Shown here piece after piece: positions 15,908 to 26,147 of a stretch of 64,000 bases of DNA; positions within the stretch are counted from its first letter, which is position 1; every line of letters begins with the position of its first letter. The translations under genes were made by a program, and so were the position numbers. The DNA comes from Flagellimonas meridianipacifica. GTDB taxonomy: Bacteria; Bacteroidota; Bacteroidia; Flavobacteriales; Flavobacteriaceae. Below the pieces are notes generated by a model. It was given only the letters and a program-made list of their open reading frames with translations. It searched no databases and had not been told where the DNA came from. The stretch covers positions 1,860,001-1,924,000 of the forward strand of contig NZ_PVYX01000002.1 in assembly GCF_003001695.1 (NCBI RefSeq), in the 5' to 3' direction.

Positions 15908-16663
15908 ATGCTATACGGAATTTGTCCGCAAAGTATTGTTGCCTTAAGATTTACTCCTGACGACGGTAGTGAGATGGTTTCTCAATTGCTCTATGGTGAA
16001 CATTTTAAAATACTGGAAGCCCGAAAAAAATGGTCGAGGATACGTCTAGCTCATGACAACTGTGAGGGATGGGTGACCAATCTGCAAATCCTTCAAATTC
16101 CTGAACATGAGTATCTGAAAATTGACAAGGAAGGGACTATAAATTATGCCACAGACATTATATCCCATGTTTGTTCTGAAGGAAAAAGCATACTCCAGCC
16201 CATTGTACTAGGTTCTGTTTTAGGAAATTCCGAATCTCTCAAATCAGACTTCGAGGGTGAATTGGCTTCAGGAGCTAGAGATAAATCGTGCCTAATTGAC
16301 ACGGCCCTACTTTATTTGAAAGCACCTTACCTGAAAGGAGGAAAAACCCCTTTTGGAATAGACTGCTCTGGATTCACCCAAATGGTGTATCGTATAAATG
16401 GACATCAGCTTTTTAGGGATGCGGAGCAACAATCTAAACAAGGAGATGCTTTAAGCTTTATTGAAGAAAGTGAACCTGGTGACCTTGCATTTTTTGATAA
16501 CAGTGAAGGGATAATAGACCATGTAGGGATTATTCTTAAAGATAACTACATCATTCACGTTTATGGAGAGGTGCGAATAGACCGTTTGGACCACACTGGC
16601 ATTTTCAATACGGACAAAAAGCTATATTCCCATCAACTTAGGGTCATAAAGAAAATCATATAA
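15908..16663 (+). CDS. NlpC/P60 cell-wall peptidase with SH3-like domain
   Basis: 251 residues. Residues 1-65 form a bacterial SH3-like fold (KWSRIRLAHDNCEGWV), and residues 125-251 form the C40 peptidase domain: catalytic C153 in GIDCSGFTQMV, H205 in IDHVGIIL and the third polar residue H217. Relatives such as YkfC-type enzymes cut gamma-D-Glu-diamino-acid bonds in muropeptides, often during cell-wall recycling. No signal peptide is evident, which fits a cytoplasmic recycling role rather than wall hydrolysis outside. A terminator follows directly. Confidence 0.9.
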   Translation: MLYGICPQSIVALRFTPDDGSEMVSQLLYGEHFKILEARKKWSRIRLAHDNCEGWVTNLQILQIPEHEYLKIDKEGTINYATDIISHVCSEGKSILQPIVLGSVLGNSESLKSDFEGELASGARDKSCLIDTALLYLKAPYLKGGKTPFGIDCSGFTQMVYRINGHQLFRDAEQQSKQGDALSFIEESEPGDLAFFDNSEGIIDHVGIILKDNYIIHVYGEVRIDRLDHTGIFNTDKKLYSHQLRVIKKII

Positions 16664-16671
16664 TAAAAAAA

Positions 16672-16694
16672 CCCCAACAAGTTGGGGCTTTTTT
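16672..16694. terminator. Bidirectional terminator between convergent genes
   Basis: Stem CCCCAAC (16672-16678), two-base gap AA, stem GTTGGGG (16681-16687), with A7 on the left and T6 on the right, so it can stop transcription from both the peptidase and the TPR gene. Confidence 0.85.
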
Positions 16695-16713
16695 CAATAG
16701 AAAATAAAATTTC

Positions 16714-17976
16714 TTACTCTCCTAAGAGTTCTTTGATTCTTTTAAAGTTTTCAGTGTCCCCCAAAGCACCGTAAATATTCTTTAACTGGCTCAACACACT
16801 TTGGTTGTCCGGATTTGTTTTAAGCGCATCCTCCAAAACTTTTGCCCCTTCCGTAAAAAGGTCGTCTTTCTTTTGCTTTAACTCATCATATCTTGCAATA
16901 TCGGCTCTAGAATTACCTAAACTGTTCATCTCATCAATCAATCCGTTTCCTTCGTTTACATAAGTCGTAGAAAGATTCAAAAGTGCATTAATATAACCTG
17001 GATCAATAGCCAAGGTTTTCCTATATGCCTCCCTAGCATCTTCTAAATTACCCTGCTCCATATTGATTACACCAATATTATACAACAAATCGGCATTGTC
17101 GGGGGCCATTTCAGAGGCTTGCCCCATCAACTCCTTAAATTTATCTTTATCGCCCATGGCATAGTGTAAATTAGCTTCACCCAAAACTAAGTTGACATCA
17201 TCAGGTTCAACGGCTCGAGCTTCAGAATAAGCAGCCAATGCTTTTTCATTGTCTCCCAATTGTTGGTATATCAAAGCGATATTCTTTACTATTTCAGGCT
17301 TTTTGGATGGAGTTTTCTCATCTTTTGGGTCCTTGTGGGTATTGGCCTTTACATAAAGATTACGGGTGTTCTCATCCATCTCCTCGACTTCCCCCGTTTC
17401 AATGTTAACAGCGGTATACTTTACTCCACTGCCATCATAACCAACAGTTTTTAGTTCATTGTAGTACTCCAAAGCTTTTTCGTAATTCTGGCCGCTAACC
17501 GCACTACTGGCAGCATAATATAGGTAGAGCGTATCTTTAGGGCTCAACTTGTATCCCAAGTACAGCTTTTCCGCTGCTTCGGCGAATTTTTTATTGTTAT
17601 TATCTTCCACGGCAGCATTGACCAAATCAGCAGTCATTGTGGACATTTGCTGAGTAGCAACGGTAGTATACTTTTTCTTACCGCTTGCTTCTTCAACAGA
17701 AATAACTTTTCTGTAGGAGTCGATTGCAGTTTGAAACGCAGATGCATCGCCCTTCTTGGCCATGTCATAATACACATTACCCTTAACGGCATAATACTGT
17801 GCCTGCAGTCTAGGATCGGCAGATTCTATTAAAGAGGATGCTCCCTCCAAGGCCGTTTTAGCAGCTGCAGCGTCTCCACCTTTCAACGCCTTTTCAGCCG
17901 CCTTGATTTCATTCTTTTGAGAAAAACCAAAAGCAGAAAAACCTATAGCAATTAGCAATAAAACTTTAGTCTTCAT
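16714..17976 (-). CDS. Exported TPR-repeat protein
   Basis: 420 residues with a signal peptide (residues 1-19, ending AFGFSQ). The rest is built of tetratricopeptide repeats; clear ones contain ALIYQQLGDNEKALAAYSEARAVEP, LLYNIGVINMEQGNLEDAREAYRK and NIYGALGDTENFKRI at the end. Such periplasmic scaffolds mediate protein-protein contacts and have no catalytic motif. Its only neighbour on the strand is gyrA, 68 bp upstream, so it may be read through from gyrA or from its own promoter. Specific partners unknown. Confidence 0.88.
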   Translation of the reverse strand: MKTKVLLLIAIGFSAFGFSQKNEIKAAEKALKGGDAAAAKTALEGASSLIESADPRLQAQYYAVKGNVYYDMAKKGDASAFQTAIDSYRKVISVEEASGKKKYTTVATQQMSTMTADLVNAAVEDNNNKKFAEAAEKLYLGYKLSPKDTLYLYYAASSAVSGQNYEKALEYYNELKTVGYDGSGVKYTAVNIETGEVEEMDENTRNLYVKANTHKDPKDEKTPSKKPEIVKNIALIYQQLGDNEKALAAYSEARAVEPDDVNLVLGEANLHYAMGDKDKFKELMGQASEMAPDNADLLYNIGVINMEQGNLEDAREAYRKTLAIDPGYINALLNLSTTYVNEGNGLIDEMNSLGNSRADIARYDELKQKKDDLFTEGAKVLEDALKTNPDNQSVLSQLKNIYGALGDTENFKRIKELLGE

Positions 17977-18044
17977 TTTTGTAAAATATAAATTAGTGTT
18001 TATTCATTATTGTTTCGCACGGATACTTTCAAAATCCGTACCAA

Positions 18045-20531
18045 TTATTCGTTCACCTCAATTTCTCTGATATCCGAATCATCTACAGCATCATCTTCTT
18101 TCATGACCTTGGCAACGGCAGCGATTGAATCCGTATCTTTCAGATTTATCAATTTTACGCCTTGAGTTGCCCTTCCCATCACTCGTAAATCTTCAACACT
18201 CATTCTGATGGCGATGCCAGATTTATTGATGATCATCAAATCGTCTAAATCCGAAACATTCTTGATGGCCACAAGTTCGCCAGTTTTATCCGTAATTGAA
18301 ATGGTTTTAACACCTTTCCCTCCTCTATTGGTAATTCTATAGTCGTCAATAGTGGAACGTTTGCCGTATCCATTCTCAGAAACCACCAGGATATCATCTT
18401 CAAAATTGTGAACGGAAACCATCCCAACCACCTCATCGGCATCGCTTGCTAAGGTAATTCCCCGAACCCCGGAAGCGTTTCTCCCCATAGGTCGTGTTTT
18501 GCTTTCTTCAAAACGTATTGCCTTACCAGATTTCAACCCAAGCAGAATTTGGCTAGTACCGGTTGTCAATTTAGCTTCTAACAACTCATCTCCCTCACGA
18601 ATGGTAATAGCATTAATTCCATTTTGTCTCGGACGAGAATATTGTTCCAAAGAGGTTTTTTTGACCGTTCCTTTTTTGGTAGCCATTATAACATAATGGC
18701 TATTAACGTAGTCCTCATCCTTTAAATCCCTGGTACAGATAAACGCCTTGACCTTATCTTCTTGTTCAATGTTGATTAGATTCTGAATAGCTCGTCCCTT
18801 GGAGGTTCTACTTCCCTCTGGTATTTCAAAGACGCGCATCCAAAAACATTTCCCTTTTTGGGTAAAGAACAACATATATTGGTGGTTGGTCCCTACAAAT
18901 AAATGCTCTAAGAAATCTTCATTTCGGGTTGAGGATGCTTTTTGCCCTACACCTCCCCTATTTTGGGTCTTGTATTCTGTAAGTGGTGTTCTTTTAATAT
19001 ATCCAGCATGGGAAATGGTAATAACCACTTGCTCATCAGGAATCATATCCTCAATACTCAAATCACCACCGGCAAAATTGATTTCAGACCTTCTATCATC
19101 GCCATACTTTTCCTTGACTTCCATGAGCTCATCCTTGATGATTTGCATTCTGCGCTCTTTTTTGTCAAGAATATCCTTAAGGTCTTCTATGGTTTTCTTC
19201 AGTTCTTCATACTCCTCTCGAAGTTTATCTTGCTCCAGTCCGGTCAATTGTCTGAGGCGCATTTCTACAATGGCCTTCGCCTGAACTTCGGTAAGCTTAA
19301 AGCGCTCCATCAAGCTACTTCTTGCTTCTTCAACATTTGAAGACCCACGTATTATGGCAATCACCTCATCTATATTATCGGAAGCGATGATAAGCCCCTC
19401 CAATATATGTGCTCGGTCTTCTGCTTTCTTCAACTCGTATTTGGTACGACGCACTACGACTTCATGCCTGTGCTCTACAAAATGATGGATTATTTCCTTC
19501 AAATTGAGCAACTTGGGTCTTCCTTTAACCAATGCAATGTTATTTACACTAAAGGAAGATTGAAGTGCAGTATACTTATAAAGCGTGTTCAAAACGATAT
19601 TTGGAATGGCATCTCGTTTAAGAATGTAAACAATACGCATCCCTTTTCTATCGGACTCGTCGCGAATAGTGGAAATTCCCTCTATCTTTTTGTCATTGAT
19701 AAGATCAGCCGTCTTTTTGATCATATCCGCCTTATTCACCTGATAAGGAATCTCCGTAACTATGATACACTCGCGGCCTTGGACCTCTTCAAAGGTAGCT
19801 TTGGCACGCATAACAACCCTACCTCGACCGGTATGAAAAGCTTCCTTGACCCCATCATAACCATAAATTATACCTCCGGTCGGGAAATCAGGAGCCTTGA
19901 TATGGGTCATCAGCTCATCAATTTCGATATCAGAATTGTCGATATAAGCCACAGTACCGTCCACAACTTCAGATAGATTATGGGGTGGCATGTTGGTGGC
20001 CATACCTACTGCAATACCGGAAGCACCGTTCACCAATAAATTGGGAATACGCGTTGGAAGAACGGTCGGTTCTTCCAAAGAATCATCAAAATTCAACTGA
20101 TGGTCTACAGTATCCTTGTCGATATCCGCCAACATTTCGTCTGCAATCTTTCGCATACGTGCCTCCGTGTAACGCATGGCTGCTGGACTATCTCCATCAA
20201 CAGACCCAAAGTTACCTTGCCCATCAATCAACATGTAACGTAAGCTCCACTCTTGTGCCATACGCACCATGGTATCGTAAACAGAAGTATCGCCATGGGG
20301 GTGATATTTACCCAAAACCTCACCCACAATACGGGCAGATTTTTTGTGTGCACTTGTAGACCTCACACCCAGTTCGTGCATTCCATAAAGTACCCGTCTA
20401 TGTACTGGTTTTAGACCATCCCTTACATCAGGTAGGGCACGTGACACAATGACCGACATTGAGTAGTCAATGTAGGCCGATTTCATTTCATCTTCAATAT
20501 TGATCGGAATCAACTTTTCTCCTTCCGCCAT
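18045..20531 (-). CDS. gyrA: DNA gyrase subunit A
   Basis: 828 residues. The breakage-reunion domain shows [16 protein letters not shown] at residues 31-46, the quinolone region [10 protein letters not shown] at 77-86 and the catalytic tyrosine Y121 in MRYTEARM. The C-terminal half holds six beta-pinwheel blades, each with motifs like NRGGVGQKA and [17 protein letters not shown] stands at the GyrA-box position. The tail is acidic ([16 protein letters not shown]), as in many GyrA proteins. With GyrB it introduces negative supercoils using ATP. Divergent from clpC with a 261-bp gap. Confidence 0.97.
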   Translation of the reverse strand: MAEGEKLIPINIEDEMKSAYIDYSMSVIVSRALPDVRDGLKPVHRRVLYGMHELGVRSTSAHKKSARIVGEVLGKYHPHGDTSVYDTMVRMAQEWSLRYMLIDGQGNFGSVDGDSPAAMRYTEARMRKIADEMLADIDKDTVDHQLNFDDSLEEPTVLPTRIPNLLVNGASGIAVGMATNMPPHNLSEVVDGTVAYIDNSDIEIDELMTHIKAPDFPTGGIIYGYDGVKEAFHTGRGRVVMRAKATFEEVQGRECIIVTEIPYQVNKADMIKKTADLINDKKIEGISTIRDESDRKGMRIVYILKRDAIPNIVLNTLYKYTALQSSFSVNNIALVKGRPKLLNLKEIIHHFVEHRHEVVVRRTKYELKKAEDRAHILEGLIIASDNIDEVIAIIRGSSNVEEARSSLMERFKLTEVQAKAIVEMRLRQLTGLEQDKLREEYEELKKTIEDLKDILDKKERRMQIIKDELMEVKEKYGDDRRSEINFAGGDLSIEDMIPDEQVVITISHAGYIKRTPLTEYKTQNRGGVGQKASSTRNEDFLEHLFVGTNHQYMLFFTQKGKCFWMRVFEIPEGSRTSKGRAIQNLINIEQEDKVKAFICTRDLKDEDYVNSHYVIMATKKGTVKKTSLEQYSRPRQNGINAITIREGDELLEAKLTTGTSQILLGLKSGKAIRFEESKTRPMGRNASGVRGITLASDADEVVGMVSVHNFEDDILVVSENGYGKRSTIDDYRITNRGGKGVKTISITDKTGELVAIKNVSDLDDLMIINKSGIAIRMSVEDLRVMGRATQGVKLINLKDTDSIAAVAKVMKEDDAVDDSDIREIEVNE

Positions 20532-20792
20532 ACTAAAATCCTATTGGTTTTACTGGTTAAAACATCGTGGCAATATACATAAATTCAACCCTTAAACGGC
20601 TATTGGCACTTACTTTATTAAAAAAATTATCAACACAATCGGACATCTTTTCAGGTCCTTCTAAATCTATGTTAAAGTATTAGGAAAAAGCACTTTATTT
20701 CGACTTTTAAACCATGTTTATCGAATATGGGTACGGTATTTGACCTGCGTAAGCATACTTTTATTAATTTTAATTGCTGAATAAGAAAGCGT

Positions 20793-23345
20793 ATGGATGA
20801 TAATTTTTCCCCTAGAGTAAAAGACGTTATAGCTTACAGTAAGGAAGAGGCCCTGAGATTAGGGCATGATTTTATAGGAACGGAGCACTTAATGCTGGGT
20901 CTTTTGCGGGATGGCAATGGCAAAGCCATTAATATTTTGGATGCCCTGGATGTGGATTTAGATCATCTTAGAAGAAAAGTTGAAATTCTAAGCCCGGCCA
21001 ATCCAAATACAGGCACCATACAAAAAGATAAGAAGAACCTCCATTTAACAAGACAGGCGGAACGTGCATTGAAGACCACCTTTTTGGAAGCCAAGCTTTT
21101 CCAAAGCTCTTCCATAAATACAGCCCATCTACTCTTGTGTATTCTACGGAATGAAAATGACCCTACTACCAAATTGCTGCACAAGTTGAAGGTGGATTAT
21201 GATAATGTAAAGGAGCAGTTCAAATCTATGATAACCAGTGAAGATGATTATTTGGATACACCTAGAGCGGAGTCTTTCCCGAGTGATCCTGAAGAAACAG
21301 GAGAATCTAAAGAAAGTGGCTTTGGTGGCAGTTCCAGTCAAAAAGGCAGCAAAAAATCCAAGACACCCGTACTGGACAACTTTGGAAGGGACTTAACACG
21401 ATTGGCAGAAGAAAACAAACTCGACCCCGTAGTGGGACGGGAAAAGGAAATTGAAAGAGTCTCCCAGATTCTAAGTCGTAGAAAAAAGAACAATCCTTTG
21501 CTTATAGGTGAACCAGGAGTTGGTAAAAGTGCCATTGCTGAAGGACTTGCGTTGCGTATAATCAATAAAAAAGTATCCAGAATTCTTTATAACAAAAGAG
21601 TTGTTACTTTGGATTTAGCATCACTCGTGGCAGGAACCAAATATCGTGGACAGTTCGAAGAACGTATGAAAGCGGTGATGAACGAATTGGAAAAGAATGA
21701 TGACATCATTCTTTTTATTGATGAGATTCATACCATTGTTGGTGCTGGAGGTGCCACAGGTAGCTTGGATGCTTCAAATATGTTCAAGCCTGCATTGGCA
21801 CGTGGAGAAATTCAATGTATTGGAGCTACCACTTTGGATGAGTATCGTCAGTATATTGAAAAGGACGGTGCGTTGGAACGTCGTTTTCAGAAGGTAATGG
21901 TAGAGCCAACTACGGTAGAAGAGACCATTGAAATATTGATGAACATAAAAGGTAAGTACGAAGATCATCATAATGTGAATTACACGGATAATGCCATTGT
22001 GGCCTGTGTAAAACTTACCAATAGATACATGACCGACAGATTTCTGCCAGACAAGGCCATTGATGCCCTGGATGAAGCAGGTTCGCGTGTGCATATTGTC
22101 AACATGGATGTTCCCAAACAGATTTTGGAGTTGGAAACCCAACTTGAGGACGTAAGGGAATTGAAAAACAGTGTGGTCAAGAAGCAGAAATATGAAGAAG
22201 CCGCCAAGTTGAGGGATGATGAGAAGCGCTTGGAAAAAGAGCTTATGGCCGCGCAAGAACGTTGGGAAGCCGAGAGCAAAATGCATAGAGAAACCGTGTC
22301 AGAAGAAAATGTGGCAGATGTTGTCTCTATGATGAGCGGTATTCCAGTAAACCGAATTGCCCAGACTGAAAGTAATAAGCTTGCCGAATTACCAGAACTA
22401 ATCAAAGGTTTTGTAATTGGTCAGGATGAAGCCGTCGCCAAAGTAGCGAAAGCTATCCAAAGAAACAGAGCTGGACTAAAAGACCCCAACAAGCCTATTG
22501 GCTCCTTTATTTTCTTGGGACAAACAGGGGTAGGTAAGACACAATTGGCGAAAATATTGGCCAAAGAACTTTTTGACTCCGAAGATGCCCTGATTCGTAT
22601 CGATATGAGCGAATACATGGAAAAATTCGCAATTTCTAGATTGGTAGGAGCACCTCCGGGATATGTTGGGTATGAAGAAGGCGGACAATTGACTGAAAAA
22701 GTTAGGAGAAAGCCCTATTCTGTAATTCTTTTAGATGAGGTTGAAAAAGCGCATCCAGATGTCTTCAATATGTTGTTGCAAGTTCTTGATGATGGTTATC
22801 TGACAGACAGTCTTGGAAGAAAAATCGATTTTAGGAATACGATTATCATTATGACTTCCAATATTGGTGCACGTCAGCTGAAAGACTTTGGACAAGGAGT
22901 TGGTTTTGGTACCGCTGCAAAAAAAGCTCAGGCCGATACTCATCAGAAGAGTGTTATAGAAAATGCCTTGAAAAAGGCTTTTGCTCCAGAGTTTTTGAAT
23001 CGAATTGATGATGTGATAGTTTTCAATCCTCTGGAAAGAGAGGACATTCATAAAATCATTGATATTGAATTGGACAAATTGTTCAAAAGAATCAAGGATA
23101 TTGGTTATGATTTGAACCTTTCTGAGAAAGCCAAAGATTATATTGCTGAAAAAGGATTTGACAAACAATATGGAGCAAGACCTTTGAAGAGAGCCATCCA
23201 AAAGTATATTGAAGATGCTCTCGCAGAAGAAATTGTAAATTCCAAATTGGAAGAAGGCGATAGTATTTTTATGGATTTGGATGAAAAGAAGGAAGAACTT
23301 ACTATTAAAATCAAAAAGCCTAAAAAATCACAAGAAGCGGAATAA
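20793..23345 (+). CDS. clpC: Clp protease ATP-binding subunit ClpC
   Basis: 850 residues. Two N-terminal Clp repeats (DFIGTEHLMLGLL, then NTAHLLLCILRN), first AAA+ module with Walker A GEPGVGKSA near residue 238 and DEIHTIVGAG, a middle region with a UVR-type KKQKYEEAAKLRDDEKRLEKE motif, and a second AAA+ module with GQTGVGKTQ near residue 575. The UVR motif and single coiled-coil middle domain separate ClpC from ClpA and ClpB. It unfolds substrates for ClpP, which is encoded elsewhere. A strong palindromic terminator follows. Confidence 0.95.
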   Translation: MDDNFSPRVKDVIAYSKEEALRLGHDFIGTEHLMLGLLRDGNGKAINILDALDVDLDHLRRKVEILSPANPNTGTIQKDKKNLHLTRQAERALKTTFLEAKLFQSSSINTAHLLLCILRNENDPTTKLLHKLKVDYDNVKEQFKSMITSEDDYLDTPRAESFPSDPEETGESKESGFGGSSSQKGSKKSKTPVLDNFGRDLTRLAEENKLDPVVGREKEIERVSQILSRRKKNNPLLIGEPGVGKSAIAEGLALRIINKKVSRILYNKRVVTLDLASLVAGTKYRGQFEERMKAVMNELEKNDDIILFIDEIHTIVGAGGATGSLDASNMFKPALARGEIQCIGATTLDEYRQYIEKDGALERRFQKVMVEPTTVEETIEILMNIKGKYEDHHNVNYTDNAIVACVKLTNRYMTDRFLPDKAIDALDEAGSRVHIVNMDVPKQILELETQLEDVRELKNSVVKKQKYEEAAKLRDDEKRLEKELMAAQERWEAESKMHRETVSEENVADVVSMMSGIPVNRIAQTESNKLAELPELIKGFVIGQDEAVAKVAKAIQRNRAGLKDPNKPIGSFIFLGQTGVGKTQLAKILAKELFDSEDALIRIDMSEYMEKFAISRLVGAPPGYVGYEEGGQLTEKVRRKPYSVILLDEVEKAHPDVFNMLLQVLDDGYLTDSLGRKIDFRNTIIIMTSNIGARQLKDFGQGVGFGTAAKKAQADTHQKSVIENALKKAFAPEFLNRIDDVIVFNPLEREDIHKIIDIELDKLFKRIKDIGYDLNLSEKAKDYIAEKGFDKQYGARPLKRAIQKYIEDALAEEIVNSKLEEGDSIFMDLDEKKEELTIKIKKPKKSQEAE

Positions 23346-23370
23346 GTACTTACTGTTTCTTAACACTATA

Positions 23371-23392
23371 AAAGCCGGCAATTGCCGGCTTT
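23371..23392 (+). terminator. Terminator of clpC
   Basis: Fully palindromic AAAGCCGGCAATTGCCGGCTTT, giving a GC-rich stem with loop AATT, followed by TACTTTTA. About 25 bp after the clpC stop. Confidence 0.85.
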
Positions 23393-23509
23393 ACTTTTAA
23401 AATCATCTTCATTTTACCTTACATACGATATTTACGCTTTTAATCTATATTTTTTTAGGCCTAAGGGCTTTACCGCTACATTCGTAATGAGACACTATAA
23501 CTTTTGGGA

Positions 23510-23923
23510 ATGAAAATTGCGTACAGGAAACCCATCGTGGTACGAGAGTATCAGTTGGATATAGGGACCGTGCAGGTATACGAGGACTACATGGTATCCA
23601 CTTTTGATGAAGGAGCCACACTTACCTTGGAAAGAGCTTATCAAATCATCGGTATTTCAGAGATTCATTTTAGGGAAAAAGATTTTGGCTATATAAGTCT
23701 TCGCAAAAATTCGTACGCCATTGATCCAACCATTTATAATTACATAAGAGGACTTGAGAATCTCAAGGCGTTCGCTATAGTTTCCAAAAAGGAAATTGAC
23801 ATGCACAACTTCAAAATTGAAAAGTTGTTTTACAAAAAAAATATGGAGTTCTTCATTGAGTATGAAAACGCTGTAGCGTGGGTAAAAAAACGTCTCAAAA
23901 AAAAGAAAAGTAAAAAGCAATAG
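23510..23923 (+). CDS. Conserved-looking hypothetical protein
   Basis: 137 residues from the ATG at 23510 (MKIAYRKPIVVREY); a TTG six bases earlier is possible but less likely. The fold reads as alternating strands and helices with a very basic C-terminal tail (WVKKRLKKKKSKKQ) that could bind nucleic acid or acidic membrane. The layout recalls small STAS/SpoIIAA-like regulators of Bacteroidota, but no diagnostic motif is present, so no function is assigned. It stands between clpC and two tiny reading frames, with its own upstream gap. Confidence 0.6.
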   Translation: MKIAYRKPIVVREYQLDIGTVQVYEDYMVSTFDEGATLTLERAYQIIGISEIHFREKDFGYISLRKNSYAIDPTIYNYIRGLENLKAFAIVSKKEIDMHNFKIEKLFYKKNMEFFIEYENAVAWVKKRLKKKKSKKQ

Positions 23924-24116
23924 GATTTCAGCATAGCCTCATCCCAATAGGGTTACTTTACTAAAAAAAGCCATTCCTCCTAAAAGTGTTCTGCATACAT
24001 CTTAAAAGTTCACTTTTACAGTAAATCCGATTCCCTTTCAAGGGAGATTTTTCCCTTTCATGAAACTTTTGTCTTAAGGATGGGTACTCCAACCATTCCT
24101 TTGCACAAAAACAACC

Positions 24117-24260
24117 ATGAACTCAATATTTAGCTTTGTATCAAATCAAATTCGAAAAGAACGCGTTTGGAAATTCACTTTCCTAATTGTTCCGATGATA
24201 TCTTTTTTTGCCTCATTTACGATACTGATTCTATTGATTATTTCACGTATTACAAATTAG
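24117..24260 (+). CDS. Possible small membrane protein (47 residues)
   Basis: ATG at 24117 to TAG at 24260. The first 19 residues are polar and basic (NQIRKERVWK), followed by one long hydrophobic helix (about residues 20-43). Size, positive-inside pattern and the next small frame starting 3 bp later suggest a real pair, but there is no recognised family and coding status is uncertain. Confidence 0.35.
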   Translation: MNSIFSFVSNQIRKERVWKFTFLIVPMISFFASFTILILLIISRITN

Positions 24261-24263
24261 ATC

Positions 24264-24461
24264 ATGAGACGCTCGATACTTTTATTTGTTCTGTTTGTAA
24301 TTATGTTATGCATTGCATCCCTTAGTGAAAATGGGGGAAGAAATAATGTAAATACAAAATGGGTCAATACCACTACCAATTTGACAGCCAAGGAACAGCC
24401 TCAGAACCGCCTTCATTTATTGGATAGTACCAGCACGAAAATCATTTCGCAAAAAAGGTAA
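24264..24461 (+). CDS. Possible small exported protein (65 residues)
   Basis: Starts 3 bp after the preceding small frame. Residues 1-20 (MRRSILLFVLFVIMLCIASL) form a signal peptide or membrane anchor; the rest is polar and Thr/Asn-rich. No family recognised. It ends 15 bp before the convergent NAD(P)HX repair gene, so the pair would be transcribed toward it. Confidence 0.4.
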   Translation: MRRSILLFVLFVIMLCIASLSENGGRNNVNTKWVNTTTNLTAKEQPQNRLHLLDSTSTKIISQKR

Positions 24462-24476
24462 AACTTCGAATTGTAC

Positions 24477-26018
24477 TTAGCCTTTAGGTTGATTGTCATT
24501 TGGGGGTTGGGGTTGTCTAAACAATTCAACAAAAGCTTTCCCTATAGCATCAATCATTGAAGAGGCGGTGATGGATTCATATCCATGCGCAGGCACTTCC
24601 AAATCGGCTGCAAGCCCATGTAGGTAAACCGCAAAAATTGAAGCGTTAAGCGAATTGTACCCTTGTGCCAGGAGTCCCGTGATCATTCCAGTTAATACAT
24701 CTCCGCTCCCTGCCGTTGCCATTCCTGGATTCCCTGTACTGTTCACATAACCCTTTTCACCTGATATAACAATGGTATTAGCTCCTTTTACAACCAATAT
24801 ACATTGATAGGTTTCTGAAAAGCGCATGGCCTTTTCCAGTTTTTCAAAATCATTGGCCCAAGGACCCACTAGTCGTTCCAATTCTTTTGGATGAGGGGTC
24901 AGAATAGTTCCCTTCGGCATGTCTTTTAAAAATTCCAGATGTTTTGCCAGAATGTTTATTCCATCCGCATCTATAACCAAAGGTGCTTTTACCGATTTAA
25001 GGAAATTCCCAAAAGCCTGTATGGTTTCTTCTTCCGTTCCCAATCCCATTCCGATTCCAACAGCACTTGGTTTTATTGAAAGTGAAATTTTACTTATATA
25101 CTCCTCCTCCCCATCGGTCAGTACCATGGCCTCCGGCAAAGAGCTCTGCAAAGGGGTGTAACCACACTCGGGGACATACAAGGTAACCAAGCCACTTCCC
25201 ACCTTCAAACAGGCCTTTCCAGATAAATGTACCGCCCCAATCTTTCCGTAACTACCTCCAATTATCACCGAATGACCATAGGTTCCTTTATGCGAAAACC
25301 TTTTTCTTGGTATATATAAGGATTGGATGTCATGCTTCTGGAAGTATTCAAATGAAGAATCCACGTTCATCATAAATTCATTATCCAAACCAATATCCAG
25401 AACCTCCCAATTTTCTAGGTGTATTCCCGTTTCGGGAAGAAAAAAGACCATTTTGGGCGTTTGAAAACTCAATACATAATCAGCAAAAACCACTTTACTA
25501 TCTTTCCATAACGGTTGGTCAACCGGCAAACCTGAAGGGATATCAACCGATAATGTAAATGCTTGCGAATTGTTGATATGTTCTATAAGCTTAGCTACCC
25601 AATCATCCGGGCTTCGGTTTAGGCCTATCCCAAAAATGGCATCCACGATGATATCATTGGGTTGAGTCTCTGGTAGAACTGTTTCTGGATTCATGAATTC
25701 TGGCCATATTTTACGGTCTTTCAACCGCTCCATATTCAACAAAAAATCTTTTGAACGCTTTTCACTGTAGTTGACTACATATACTTTAATGTTATAACCA
25801 TGCTCCGCCAAATGTCTGGCAAGTGCAATACCATCACCTCCATTATTGCCAATACCACAAAAAATATGGATTACCACAGGCGCCCCATGAAGTCTTGCGT
25901 GAATCCATTCAAAAATTTGAATGGCAGCACGTTCCATTAGGGCATCGCTGGTAATTTGCTGTTTTTCAATTGTAAATTTATCAGCTTGATAGACCTGAGC
26001 TGCAGTTAAAATCTTCAT
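24477..26018 (-). CDS. nnr: Bifunctional NAD(P)HX epimerase / ADP- or ATP-dependent dehydratase
   Basis: 513 residues with both repair enzymes fused. Residues 1-210 are the YjeF-N epimerase domain: IFCGIGNNGGDGIALARHL for nucleotide binding and the Asp in DAIFGIGLN. Residues 230-500 are the ribokinase-like dehydratase: GGSYGKIGAVHLSGKACLKVGSGLVT, LTPHPKELERL and the signature NPGMATAGSGDVLTGMI near the end. Together they epimerise and dehydrate damaged NADHX and NADPHX back to NADH and NADPH. Divergent from the threonine operon. Confidence 0.96.
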   Translation of the reverse strand: MKILTAAQVYQADKFTIEKQQITSDALMERAAIQIFEWIHARLHGAPVVIHIFCGIGNNGGDGIALARHLAEHGYNIKVYVVNYSEKRSKDFLLNMERLKDRKIWPEFMNPETVLPETQPNDIIVDAIFGIGLNRSPDDWVAKLIEHINNSQAFTLSVDIPSGLPVDQPLWKDSKVVFADYVLSFQTPKMVFFLPETGIHLENWEVLDIGLDNEFMMNVDSSFEYFQKHDIQSLYIPRKRFSHKGTYGHSVIIGGSYGKIGAVHLSGKACLKVGSGLVTLYVPECGYTPLQSSLPEAMVLTDGEEEYISKISLSIKPSAVGIGMGLGTEEETIQAFGNFLKSVKAPLVIDADGINILAKHLEFLKDMPKGTILTPHPKELERLVGPWANDFEKLEKAMRFSETYQCILVVKGANTIVISGEKGYVNSTGNPGMATAGSGDVLTGMITGLLAQGYNSLNASIFAVYLHGLAADLEVPAHGYESITASSMIDAIGKAFVELFRQPQPPNDNQPKG

Positions 26019-26070
26019 TCAACAAAAAAAAGAGTTTAAAAATGTGGATTTAGCAAAAATATTGAACGTA

Positions 26071-26101
26071 TTTGCCGAAGCATTCAAAAGTACTACTTTT
26101 A
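26071..26101 (+). promoter_or_regulatory. Predicted promoter of the thr operon
   Basis: TTTG at 26071-26074, 19-bp spacer, then TACTTTTA at 26094-26101, one mismatch to TAnnTTTG. Transcription would start near 26107, leaving about 40 nt before the leader peptide. Confidence 0.55.
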
Positions 26102-26147
26102 CCCTGATAAATAATGTGCCTTGACCATAGGGCGATTTGCATATGTA

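Noticed and set aside
19407..19976. A 189-residue plus-strand frame opposite gyrA
   Set aside because: It lies entirely antisense to a highly conserved gene, has no recognisable domain and no initiation context. A coding shadow.
18045..20531. Thr82 in the quinolone region of GyrA (E. coli Ser83 position) as a resistance mutation
   Set aside because: Thr at this position is, to my knowledge, wild type in flavobacteria such as F. psychrophilum, where resistance involves Thr to Ala or Ile. Not evidence of resistance here.
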